Shown piece after piece: positions 36,721-44,093 of a stretch of DNA of 64,000 nucleotides (position 1 is the first letter of the stretch; the number at the start of each line of letters is the position of its first letter). The stretch comes from Faecalibacterium sp. An121 (GTDB lineage Bacteria > Bacillota > Clostridia > Oscillospirales > Ruminococcaceae). A program made the translations under genes and the position numbers. The notes beneath the pieces were generated by a model. The model saw only the letters and a list, made by a program, of their open reading frames with translations. It searched no databases and was not told the origin of the DNA. Location: positions 62,001-126,000 of the forward strand of contig NZ_NFLM01000002.1 in the NCBI RefSeq assembly GCF_002160915.1. The letters are read 5' to 3'.

Positions 36721-38270
36721 CGATTCTGCCCCACTTTCAGCATCTTCTCAAACTCCTGCACCGACAAAGGCTGGGAGAAGAAGTACCCCTGGCCCTCGGT
36801 GCAGCCGCACTTGCGCAGCATGGTCAGCTGCTCCATGCTCTCGATCCCTTCAGCCAGAAGGTTCAGATGCAGGGTCTTGGCCTGTTCAAACACCGGGGGC
36901 AGGGCCTCGGGCTTGCCGTCCAGCCCTTCGCTGCGCAGGTCCAGCTTGAGCTGGTCGGTGCTCATCTGCCCCACGCTGCTCAGCTTGATGTAATCCCCGT
37001 TGAAGCCGTCCAGAATGACCCGGAAGCCCGCCTGCTGCAGCCGGGCCACCACGTCGGTCAGCACGCCGTAGGCTTCCAGATAGGCGTGCTCCGAGATATC
37101 GATCTCCAGGTATTTGGGCGGGATGCGGTACTTTTTGAGCATATCCAAAAAGAAGTCCGCCACATCCATGGCCAGCACGTCGGTCTTGGTGACGTTCACC
37201 GACACCGGCACCGGATGCAGCCCGCCGTTGATCCAGATGCGCACCTGCTGGCACACCTTTTCCCATATGTACTGGTCCAGCTTGGTGATGTAGCCGTTGC
37301 CCTCCAGCACAGGGATGAACACCGCCGGCGAGATCACGCCCAGAGCGGGGTGGTTCCAGCGCACCAAAGCCTCCGCCCCGATCACCTTGCGGGTGTTCAG
37401 CTCATACCGGGGCTGGAGGAAGAATACGAACTCGTTGCGCTTCAGGCCGTCCAGGATCTGGGGCATCAGGATCTGCTCGTTGCCCGACGGGCGGCCCGCC
37501 GCCGCTCCGACCATGGTGCTGCGCTTGGGCAGCCGCTCCAGCAGCTCCACGATCTGCCGGGACTCCCGCCGGTCGCTGTAACGGCTCTGTTCCTCGGTGG
37601 TGGGGATGATGGTCTTGTGGAACTCCTCCAGGAACAGGGACATCTCCCGGTTCATGACATTGCGCAGGATATTGTTGGCGATGTTGAACAGGATGGACAG
37701 GATGACGCCGGCGATGGAGGTATAGAAGGCGGTATTGATGCCCGAAAGGATGTTCTCCACGCTGTTCAAAGCCGCGTCCACCGTGGTGAAACTGACCCCC
37801 TGCAGGCCCATCAGCAGGCCGATGAAGGTGCCCAAGATGCCCAGGCCGGTCATAACGCCGGGGATCTGGGCCGCCACGCTCTGCCAGCTGTACAGCCCCA
37901 GCACGTCCTCGTTCATACTGTCATCCAGGTCGCTGACGATCAGGCCGCTGTCCCGCTGCTGGCGCACCTTTTCGCGGTATTCCTGGAACAGCAGGTCCAG
38001 CCGCTTCTGGCGGAAGAACCGGTCGATCTGGAACGCCGCGATCCAGGCGGAGTTGCCCTCCGAACTGGCCGCCTGGGCGATGTTCTCCTGCCCGTTGCGC
38101 AGGCCGTTGGTGAATGAGATCACCGGCGCCAGGCAATAGATGCTGCCCAAAACGGAAATGATGCACATTCCCCCGACGACGATCAAGGACAGCAGATCGG
38201 GGGAATAACCCGCCAGCAGCAGACTGCTGACGATGATCACAACAATGAACAAATACGAAAGTCGTCTCAC
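36717..38270 (-). CDS. MotA/TolQ/ExbB-like channel fused to a degenerate EAL domain
   Basis: A 517-residue protein. Two membrane helices (about 5-25 and 30-50) are followed by a cytoplasmic loop and the MotA/TolQ signature IPGVMTGLGILGTFIGLLMGL (from 136) and another helix (180-200). Residues 270-517 form an EAL domain: EAL itself at 300-302, SVNVT, LEID, and AEGIES are present, but the usual DDFG reads DGFN (421-424), so a metal ligand is lost and it may bind rather than cleave c-di-GMP. The GTG at 38270 is chosen by AGGAGG 11 bases before it; an ATG at 38294 has no such site. It is the first gene after a c-di-GMP-I riboswitch. Confidence 0.75.
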   Translation of the reverse strand: MRRLSYLFIVVIIVSSLLLAGYSPDLLSLIVVGGMCIISVLGSIYCLAPVISFTNGLRNGQENIAQAASSEGNSAWIAAFQIDRFFRQKRLDLLFQEYREKVRQQRDSGLIVSDLDDSMNEDVLGLYSWQSVAAQIPGVMTGLGILGTFIGLLMGLQGVSFTTVDAALNSVENILSGINTAFYTSIAGVILSILFNIANNILRNVMNREMSLFLEEFHKTIIPTTEEQSRYSDRRESRQIVELLERLPKRSTMVGAAAGRPSGNEQILMPQILDGLKRNEFVFFLQPRYELNTRKVIGAEALVRWNHPALGVISPAVFIPVLEGNGYITKLDQYIWEKVCQQVRIWINGGLHPVPVSVNVTKTDVLAMDVADFFLDMLKKYRIPPKYLEIDISEHAYLEAYGVLTDVVARLQQAGFRVILDGFNGDYIKLSSVGQMSTDQLKLDLRSEGLDGKPEALPPVFEQAKTLHLNLLAEGIESMEQLTMLRKCGCTEGQGYFFSQPLSVQEFEKMLKVGQNR

Positions 38271-38321
38271 GACGTCGTCCACCTCCTGCAACATACCCCG
38301 GCCCTGGCGGGCAAGGCCTTT

Positions 38322-38465
38322 CACCAAAAAACAAAACGGCCGCAATCCAGACAAGAATTGCGGCCGAACCACCTTTCGCCGCATCTCCAGTCCCGCTTGA
38401 TCTGCGTCGTTTAAGGCTTCCAACTTTGCGTCCCCACATTTCTATGGGTTTGCCAAAACGATATC
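38322..38465 (-). promoter_or_regulatory. c-di-GMP-I (GEMM-I) riboswitch with terminator, upstream of the MotA/EAL operon
   Basis: Minus strand. GGCAAACC begins near 38454, followed by a GAAA-capped stem (CCCATA-GAAA-TGTGGG) and GGACGCAAAG, the conserved core of GEMM-I aptamers. A second stem with the tetraloop-receptor region runs to about 38367. The expression platform is an intrinsic terminator: GGCCGCAAT pairs with ATTGCGGCC and is followed by GTTTTGTTTTTT (38327-38366). It lies 50-60 bases upstream of the first gene, so c-di-GMP should control transcription; the sign (on or off) is not evident from the sequence alone. Confidence 0.9.
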
Positions 38466-38503
38466 CAATTTATGGGTGCACCATTGTGCTTATTCCTGAA
38501 AAC

Positions 38504-38532
38504 ATTTTATAATGTCATTTCTTTTTTGTCAA
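38504..38532 (-). promoter_or_regulatory. promoter of the riboswitch/MotA-EAL operon
   Basis: Minus strand TTGACA (38532-38527), 17-bp spacer, TAAAAT (38509-38504). Both hexamers and the spacing are identical to the promoter of the peptide operon at 43868-43896. Confidence 0.8.
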
Positions 38533-38587
38533 GCGGTTGGAAGCGTTTCCTGCATCTCATTTCAGAAATATACATTTTCCGAGAACT

Positions 38588-40321
38588 TTATGCATGGTTC
38601 CGGCCCTCGGGGGCCATCTCCACCTGCCGGTCGCAGATGGACAGGGCCGCAGGCCGGTGGGTGATGATCAGCACGGTCTTTTGGGTCATCCGGCGCAGGT
38701 TGGTCAGCAGCTTCTGTTCGGTGTCCTCGTCCAACGAGCTGGTGCACTCATCCAGGATCAAAATGGGACGCTCCGAAAACACCGCACGGGCAATGGCGAT
38801 CCGCTGCATCTGCCCTTCGGACAGGCCGCTGCCGTGTTCGCCCAGGGCGGTGTCCAGGCCGTGTTCCAGCTCCCGTACAAAGCCGTCGGCGCAGGCCACC
38901 TCCAAAGCACGCCACAGCCGCTGTTCCTGGCGCATGGCGGCCGGCTCCCCAAAGGCCACGATCTCCCGGATGGTGCCGCTCATCAGCTGATTGCCCTGGG
39001 GCACATAGGCAAACAGCCCCCGCCACGCCGCTGTCAGCGGGTACTCCGCCGGGCCGGCGGCGGTCCTGGCCTTGAGGTAGCGCTGCCCTTTATCCAGGGG
39101 ATACAGGCACATGAGCAGCTTGAGCAGGGTGCTCTTGCCGCAGCCGGAATGGCCGGTAAAGGCCACATACTCCCCCTTGCGCACCTCCAGGTCCAGCCCG
39201 TCGATGACGGCCAGCCGCTCCGAGACGTGGCTTTCCCCCTCAAAAGTGCGGTAGGAGAAGCTGGCGCCCCGCACGCCCAGGCTCTCAAAGGATTCCCGAT
39301 AGAAGCGGGCGATCTCCCGGGCGGGGACCGGCGCCTCTCCGCCGTCATCGGGGTAAGCTTCAGCCTCCATCAGCCGCTCGGCGCTGGCGGTCATGGCATA
39401 GTATTGGGGCACCACTCCGGTGATGCCCGCCACCGGGGACTGCACTTGTCCCACCAGCTGCAGCACCGCCGCAAAGGTGCCGTACGAGATGGTCCCCTGC
39501 ATGATCCCATAGCCGCAGTAGACCGCCGCCAGCAGATACCCGCCGTTGACGATCCCTCCAAAGCCGAAATAGCACAGATTGGAAAAATGGTTGCGCCGCA
39601 GCCGGGCGGCCTTGTGGGCCTCCATCTTTTGGGCGGCCTGCCGGCCGGTGCGCTCCTCCATGGCAAAAACATGGACGATCATCATACTTTCCAGCCGCTC
39701 CTGCAGGAAGGACAGTACCGCCCCGCTGGCCTCCTGGATCTGCTTGTGCAGCCGCTTGAGGACCTTTCGCAGCAGGGTGGTCACCGCCAGCACCGCCAGC
39801 CCGGCCGGCAGCACGACATAGACAAAGGCGGGCTGCAGGTACAGCAGCATCCCCAGCGCCCCCGCCAGCCGGGCCAGCATCCCTGCCAGCCCCGGCAGGA
39901 TGTTCACCAGATCGTTTGCCACCACCACCGTATCCGATGTCAGCCGGGACACCCACTCCCCCGAGTGCTTGGCCTTTACGGTGGCAAAGTCCTTGTGCAG
40001 CAGGCAGTCGAACAGCCGGCTTTTCAGCCGGTTTTCCACGGTAGCCCGGGTCCACTCGGCCAGCAGGCTTACCAGTGCGTCCAGGATCATCTGCGCCAAA
40101 GTCAGCCCGGCCAGCAGCACGGCCGCCCACACGAAGGTGCGCATCCGCCCTGCCGCCGCCCCGTCGATCATCTCCCGAAACAGCATGGCATAGGCCACCC
40201 CGCTGGCCCCCAGGGCCGCTTCCATCAGCATCAGGCCCGCAACACAGCCTCTGTATTTTCCGGCCACCCGCCACAGCCACCGTGCAGCCCCCTGGCTGCG
40301 CCTGTTGTGGTTTTGCTCCAT
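38588..40321 (-). CDS. ABC exporter (membrane domain fused to ATPase)
   Basis: A 577-residue half-transporter that probably works as a homodimer. The membrane domain (about 15-310) has six helices; the ATPase shows Walker A GHSGCGKST, signature LSEGQMQRIAIARA and Walker B LILDECTSSLDE. There is no N-terminal C39 peptidase, so leader removal must be done by another protein, such as the S26-type peptidase of this cluster. ATG at 40321, 18 bp after the radical SAM gene; it is the last gene of the peptide operon. Export of the modified peptide is the likely role. Confidence 0.88.
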   Translation of the reverse strand: MEQNHNRRSQGAARWLWRVAGKYRGCVAGLMLMEAALGASGVAYAMLFREMIDGAAAGRMRTFVWAAVLLAGLTLAQMILDALVSLLAEWTRATVENRLKSRLFDCLLHKDFATVKAKHSGEWVSRLTSDTVVVANDLVNILPGLAGMLARLAGALGMLLYLQPAFVYVVLPAGLAVLAVTTLLRKVLKRLHKQIQEASGAVLSFLQERLESMMIVHVFAMEERTGRQAAQKMEAHKAARLRRNHFSNLCYFGFGGIVNGGYLLAAVYCGYGIMQGTISYGTFAAVLQLVGQVQSPVAGITGVVPQYYAMTASAERLMEAEAYPDDGGEAPVPAREIARFYRESFESLGVRGASFSYRTFEGESHVSERLAVIDGLDLEVRKGEYVAFTGHSGCGKSTLLKLLMCLYPLDKGQRYLKARTAAGPAEYPLTAAWRGLFAYVPQGNQLMSGTIREIVAFGEPAAMRQEQRLWRALEVACADGFVRELEHGLDTALGEHGSGLSEGQMQRIAIARAVFSERPILILDECTSSLDEDTEQKLLTNLRRMTQKTVLIITHRPAALSICDRQVEMAPEGRNHA

Positions 40322-40339
40322 GCCCCGTCCCCTACCTTA

Positions 40340-41752
40340 TTATAATGTGTTCTGTGCAGCGCCGTATTTGGCTTCGGCCTCGTCCGCCACTTGCCGGATA
40401 CGGTCCACATAGCCGCCTTTCCACAGCAGGCACATCGTACGGTCGCAGCCCATGAGCTGGCGGTTTCCGTCCAATAATGCCGTTGCCCGGCACCCGCCGC
40501 CGCACTTATAGCGATACTGGCAGGCGTTGCACTCTGCATTTTCTGCAAGAAGGTCCCTGATGCGCCCGTTCACAAACTGCATATAATAGCTGTCGCTCAG
40601 GCCCTGTTTCAGACCAATGTCCTGCACCAGCGGGAATTTTTCCTGCTGGGGACTGGCTGTCATGGGCATACAGGGCAGCAGTCTGCCCTCTGGGGTGATA
40701 TAACAGGACATCCGGGCCGCACCGCACATATAGCAGTTCAAACATTTTTCAGTTCCATCATGAGGTTCTGCAACAATTTTATAGGGCCTATTCCGACCAA
40801 GGTCTGCCACATTGCATAGAACCAAACGCTCGATAGGTTGTCCTGCTTGATAATACCAGGTGATATAAGGAATCATCGCTTCGACAAATTCTTGGTCTGT
40901 CATGGCATTGCCATCACAGTTGCGGCACCAAAGGTCTGTCATTGCAACATTGCCCACTTTTACATTTTGGACATCGCTTTTTTTCAGTGCTTCGATCGTC
41001 TGTGGCAAGGTATCCACATTGCCACGATGAATGCATATTTCAACATCGGTATAAAATCCTCGCTGGCTGCATAAGCGCAGTGCACGCAGCGCCGCCTCCT
41101 CTGCACCGGGAACACCCCGCATCCAGTCATGCCAGCCTACCCCATCAAAACTGATGGAAAAAGCAGGTTTTATCCCGCGCTGCTCAAATGCATCCAGAAT
41201 CGCTTCATGCAACAGCCAGCCGTTTGTATAAATCTTTCCTATTACCATCCCATAGGAACGGATCCGGTCCACCAGCTGCCAGAAATCCTTCCGCACAAAG
41301 GGCTCGCCGCCCGTGATATCGACCTGCAGCACACCGCATTCCGCCATCTGGTCAATGAGGTCAAAAGCCTGCTGGGTGGACAGCTCCCCCAGCGCTCCCT
41401 CCGGCGCATCCATAAAGCAGTGACGGCAGCGATAGTTGCATTTTCCTGTGATGGACCAGAAGATGCTTCGTACATACCGGTTATGGTAATATTTGTAATA
41501 CTGTCGTTTTTCTATTGGCTGCGGCTCTTCGCAAGATTCCACAACGCCGTTTTCCTCATACTGTTTCAGCGCCTTTTCCATTGCGTCATCCAACAGGCCG
41601 CCAGGCAGCTCTGTTTCTCCATCGCAGAGCAGCAGGGTCTGAAATGCTTCTTGTGACAGCTGATCGACCTGATTTTCGGGCTGTTTGACCAGCACCCAGG
41701 CCATTCCCTCCCAGCCACGCAGCGCATAGGGGGATTTTAGTCTATAAAACAT
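40340..41752 (-). CDS. radical SAM/SPASM peptide maturase
   Basis: A 470-residue enzyme. The radical SAM cluster motif CNYRCRHC is at 105-112 (Cys105, Cys109, Cys112), with the GGEP motif in DITGGEPFVRKD. The C-terminal SPASM domain carries cysteines in CLNCYMCGAARMSCYITPEGR, CNACQYRYKCGGGC and CDRTMC for auxiliary clusters. An N-terminal PqqD-like winged helix is suggested by residues 1-75, and a separate PqqD protein is also encoded. Such enzymes introduce thioether or C-C links into ribosomal peptides; two conserved Cys in the precursor suggest thioethers. The ATG at 41752 follows AAAGGA. Confidence 0.92.
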   Translation of the reverse strand: MFYRLKSPYALRGWEGMAWVLVKQPENQVDQLSQEAFQTLLLCDGETELPGGLLDDAMEKALKQYEENGVVESCEEPQPIEKRQYYKYYHNRYVRSIFWSITGKCNYRCRHCFMDAPEGALGELSTQQAFDLIDQMAECGVLQVDITGGEPFVRKDFWQLVDRIRSYGMVIGKIYTNGWLLHEAILDAFEQRGIKPAFSISFDGVGWHDWMRGVPGAEEAALRALRLCSQRGFYTDVEICIHRGNVDTLPQTIEALKKSDVQNVKVGNVAMTDLWCRNCDGNAMTDQEFVEAMIPYITWYYQAGQPIERLVLCNVADLGRNRPYKIVAEPHDGTEKCLNCYMCGAARMSCYITPEGRLLPCMPMTASPQQEKFPLVQDIGLKQGLSDSYYMQFVNGRIRDLLAENAECNACQYRYKCGGGCRATALLDGNRQLMGCDRTMCLLWKGGYVDRIRQVADEAEAKYGAAQNTL

Positions 41753-41779
41753 AGGTCGTTCCTTTCGTAAATGCAGTTT

Positions 41780-41820
41780 ACAAAAATCGGCAAACAGATC
41801 AAAAATCTGTTTGCCGATTC
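41780..41820 (-). terminator. attenuator hairpin between precursor and maturase genes
   Basis: AATCGGCAAACAGAT pairs with ATCTGTTTGCCGATT over 15 bp and is followed by TTTGT on the minus strand. A partial terminator here would make more precursor mRNA than enzyme mRNA, as in many peptide operons. Confidence 0.75.
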
Positions 41821-41836
41821 ATTTATTTGTTTGTTT

Positions 41837-42001
41837 TTATGATGCTGTCAAACCATAATAACAAGACACGCCATTCTGGTTAGACCATGTTAAGCAACCG
41901 CCATTTTCACCATCCGAGGTCACCACTACATCATTGTTATCAAATAACACCAATTCAGCAGTGGCCGGCTCATATTGCGTATAACCCTTTTTCGAATCCA
42001 T
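41837..42001 (-). CDS. RiPP precursor peptide (54 residues)
   Basis: ATG at 42001 with AAGGAGG 7 bases upstream. The peptide starts MDSKKGYTQYEPATAELVLF, continues DNNDVVVTSDGENGG and ends CLTWSNQNGVSCYYGLTAS. The acidic/hydrophobic N-terminal half would be the leader recognised by the PqqD protein; the core after GG has two Cys (36 and 47) plus aromatic and Ser/Asn residues. It lies immediately upstream of the radical SAM gene and is paralogous to the broken copy at 42071. The mature structure is unknown. I recognise no characterised peptide. Confidence 0.85.
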   Translation of the reverse strand: MDSKKGYTQYEPATAELVLFDNNDVVVTSDGENGGCLTWSNQNGVSCYYGLTAS

Positions 42002-42070
42002 TACAATTCCTCCTTACTCATCGAAATAGAATCATCCAAAGCATTGTATTGTGTCAGCAGCATGTCATTT

Positions 42071-42231
42071 TTAGTGTTGCCCGTACTGGTTTCCCACTGC
42101 ATTGTTGCACATACCATTGCTCTGTCCATGTGTGCAACCGCCATTTTCACCATCCGAGGTCACCACCACATCGCTATTGTCAAACAGGATCAGCTCGGCA
42201 GCCGCTTTGCGGTATTCCTTTTCTTATCTAT
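42071..42231 (-). pseudogene. second precursor peptide, apparently inactivated
   Basis: The frame from 42223 down reads EKEYRKAAAELILFDNSD, then DVVVTSDGENGGC and THGQSNGMCNNAVGNQYGQH, clearly a paralogue of the 54-residue precursor. However, the position of the start codon is ATA (42231-42229), and one base is missing in an A-run right after it (A4 where A5 is expected), so no start codon is in frame. A GAAGGAGGGG site is still present. Restoring one A and the ATG would give a 53-residue peptide. Either a real pseudogene or two sequence errors. Confidence 0.7.
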
Positions 42232-42686
42232 ATGCCTTCACCCCTCCTTCGGTTGACAATGCGTTGCAGTTTTCTATAAACACGTCCCGGAAAGGCCCGC
42301 AGCCACAAGGCCGTATAGCGCAAAGGGACGGTTTTGACATATTTCCGATAAGCCGGGCTGTCGCAGCTGGTGTATGTATCCCGTTCATCCTGATAGAAGC
42401 CGGTCATCACGCCGATCACCCAGCCGGCAGGCACCTTCTCGGACCGATAACAGTTGTCGCCCCGGATGCGGTAAGCGCCGTCCAATACCTTGACGATGCG
42501 GTGCAGCACATACTCCCCCGCCGGGCGGCGGTAGAGCACCACATCTCCCCGCTTGAGCGGCCCTTTGGGAGGTTCCAGCACCACGGTGCTCTTGCGGGCG
42601 TGGAGCAACGGCTCCATGCTCACCCCTACCGTCCAGGACAGGGCACGGTCTCCGGCAGCCAGCTGCTGTTCAATGGTCCGCTCCAT
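42228..42686 (-). CDS. S24/S26-type peptidase (signal-peptidase-like) of the peptide cluster
   Basis: A 152-residue protease of the S26 type. The nucleophile Ser23 is in TVGVSMEPLL; GDVVLYRRPAGEYVLHRIVKV follows, with His62 where the bacterial type I enzyme has Lys, as in SipW/archaeal signal peptidases. RGDNCYRSEKV is the third box. No convincing membrane helix is visible, so it may be cytoplasmic and cleave the leader of the precursor. ATG at 42686 overlaps the PqqD gene; the stop overlaps the remains of precursor 2. Confidence 0.78.
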   Translation of the reverse strand: MERTIEQQLAAGDRALSWTVGVSMEPLLHARKSTVVLEPPKGPLKRGDVVLYRRPAGEYVLHRIVKVLDGAYRIRGDNCYRSEKVPAGWVIGVMTGFYQDERDTYTSCDSPAYRKYVKTVPLRYTALWLRAFPGRVYRKLQRIVNRRRGEGI

Positions 42687-42951
42687 CGCTCTCCAGTGCC
42701 ACCTCAATGCTCTCCAGGAACGCCTGCACGTCCCGGCGGGCCGTTTCTGCGTCCACGCCCTCGTAGCGCTCCAGGGTCTTGGCTACAAGCTCCTCGGGGG
42801 TGGCGCCCTGCTCCAGCTCCTTCCAGTAGAAAGCGCCGGTCTCATTCAGCCGAATCATCCCGTTGAAGCTCTTGCTGGCCTCGCCGATGGCCACCACCAT
42901 GGCCTCATCCCCCAGATGACGCAGCAAAAACCCCTTTTTGGTTTTCAGCAT
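42670..42951 (-). CDS. PqqD family peptide chaperone (RiPP recognition element)
   Basis: A 93-residue PqqD-like winged-helix protein: LLRHLGDEAMVVAIGEASKSFNGMIRLNETGAFYWKELEQG is the typical beta-rich front with the LNETGAFIW block, followed by helices (ETARRDVQAFLESIE). Such proteins bind the leader and present it to the radical SAM enzyme. ATG at 42951; it overlaps both the HprK-like gene and the peptidase gene, so translation of the three is coupled. Confidence 0.9.
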   Translation of the reverse strand: MLKTKKGFLLRHLGDEAMVVAIGEASKSFNGMIRLNETGAFYWKELEQGATPEELVAKTLERYEGVDAETARRDVQAFLESIEVALESDGADH

Positions 42952-43654
42952 CTTGTTTCCTCCTCATCGTCTCATAAGAAAGCTGTGCAGCTGCCGGTTC
43001 ACGGTTGCATTGCAGCAGGTAAAAGTCCACGGTCGTCATCATACGCTCCAGCAAGGTCCAGAAGCAATCGAAGCAAGGCTCCTTTTTTGGGATCAGCACC
43101 TGCTGGAAAATACGCCTGCCCGCCTCTGACATGGTCAGCCTGCGGATGCTGTTTTGGGGACTTTGCTCCAGAAAGCAAACGCCCCGCACTGGCAGCATGA
43201 TGTTGCAGCCCAGCCTTTCTTTTCCCTGCCAGGGGGTGCCGCACGCATAGACCCCCTCTTTCTCCACACGGATCAACGGCTTATCGCCATTGACCACCTG
43301 GGCGCGGTCACCAAACAGATCCAGCCAAAGCCGGATGTGGGTCGTCTTGCCTGTACCACTGGGTGCAGCAAAAATATATGCCTCGCCGTCCACAGCCACC
43401 ACCGCTGCGTGCATCAGAAATGCGCCATACTGCGGCATCCGGCAGCAAATGGCCCGGTAGATGCAGAGGCTTTCACAGTATCCCAGCGAAGCCGCCGGCA
43501 TGGAAGCACGCTCCGTTTCGATCTCGTCCGCACTGGCACATACGGCAAAAGCCGGAGCTTCTTCTACACGATATCCCTCGCACATCTGCCAAATGTAGGA
43601 ATACCTGCACCGGATCTCCACCACAACGCCCGCCAGCTTGATACAGAACTTCAA
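42905..43654 (-). CDS. HprK-like kinase of a RiPP cluster
   Basis: A 249-residue protein with an HPr-kinase-like P-loop: FAAPSGTGKTTHIRLWLDLF (Walker A about 97-105) and a following NGDKPLIR block. It is shorter than true HprK and lacks the HPr-binding part; such relatives are found next to PqqD and nucleotidyltransferase genes in peptide clusters, some phosphorylating the peptide. The TTG at 43654 gives the family-like N-terminus LKFCIKLAGVVVEIRCRYSY and is preceded by GGAAGTGGAG; a GTG at 43687 in frame has no ribosome binding site. First gene after the c-di-GMP riboswitch. Confidence 0.8.
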   Translation of the reverse strand: MKFCIKLAGVVVEIRCRYSYIWQMCEGYRVEEAPAFAVCASADEIETERASMPAASLGYCESLCIYRAICCRMPQYGAFLMHAAVVAVDGEAYIFAAPSGTGKTTHIRLWLDLFGDRAQVVNGDKPLIRVEKEGVYACGTPWQGKERLGCNIMLPVRGVCFLEQSPQNSIRRLTMSEAGRRIFQQVLIPKKEPCFDCFWTLLERMMTTVDFYLLQCNREPAAAQLSYETMRRKQDAENQKGVFAASSGG

Positions 43655-43699
43655 AAACCCACACGCTCCACTTCCTGGCCGGCGCACATGGCCCGGCGG

Positions 43700-43833
43700 A
43701 TGAAAAAAGGCTGCAATGGCACCCGGATAACCAGGTCATTGCAGCCGAACCACCTTGCGCCGCAGCCAGCTGCAGACACGTCAGGCTTCATGCTTTGCGC
43801 CCCTGCATTTCTACAGGTTTGCCAAACAGATAT
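43700..43833 (-). promoter_or_regulatory. c-di-GMP-I (GEMM-I) riboswitch with terminator, upstream of the peptide cluster
   Basis: Minus strand. GGCAAACC (about 43826-43819), stem CCTGTA-GAAA-TGCAGG, then GGGGCGCAAAGC, followed by the second stem to about 43747. The core differs from the usual GGGACGCAAAGC by A to G at one position. The expression platform is GGCTGCAATG/CATTGCAGCC followed by TTTTTT (43702-43746). The sequence GCAAGGTGGTTCGGC just before the terminator is nearly identical to that of the first riboswitch, showing a common origin. Confidence 0.88.
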
Positions 43834-43867
43834 TCTTTTTACAGAAGTATGTCACTTCTTTGTATCC

Positions 43868-43896
43868 ATTTTAATCTTTCCCTGGCCGGTTGTCAA
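43868..43896 (-). promoter_or_regulatory. promoter of the riboswitch/peptide operon
   Basis: Minus strand TTGACA (43896-43891), 17-bp spacer, TAAAAT (43873-43868), the same hexamers and spacing as at 38504-38532. Confidence 0.8.
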
Positions 43897-43916
43897 GGGC
43901 AAACGCCACTTTTGCG

Positions 43917-43956
43917 CCAAAAAGCCCCGAAGGTTCCTACCTTCGAGGCTTTTTGC
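43917..43956 (-). terminator. terminator of the tRNA-Thr gene
   Basis: GCCTCGAAGGT pairs with ACCTTCGGGGC on the minus strand, followed by TTTTTGG. It separates the tRNA from the peptide operon promoter. Confidence 0.85.
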
Positions 43957-43964
43957 ACTGCATA

Positions 43965-44040
<76 letters not shown>

Positions 44041-44093
44041 ACAGCTGCGAGGTGTATTATAGCACACCGGGCGCAGCTTTGCAAGAGGGAATT

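Noticed and set aside
33141-36993. Long plus-strand frames opposite the Wzz/kinase and Cna-B genes
   Set aside because: Antisense shadows of overlapping minus-strand genes with clear domains; low-complexity composition.
36717-38270. Zorya defence system (ZorA/ZorB)
   Set aside because: The channel signature is shared, but no ZorC/ZorD/ZorE genes are present, the first protein ends in an EAL domain and the second lacks a peptidoglycan-binding domain.
40340-43654. Lasso peptide cluster
   Set aside because: HprK-like and nucleotidyltransferase genes occur in lasso loci, but there is no asparagine-synthetase-like cyclase or transglutaminase-like protease; the radical SAM enzyme points to another RiPP class.
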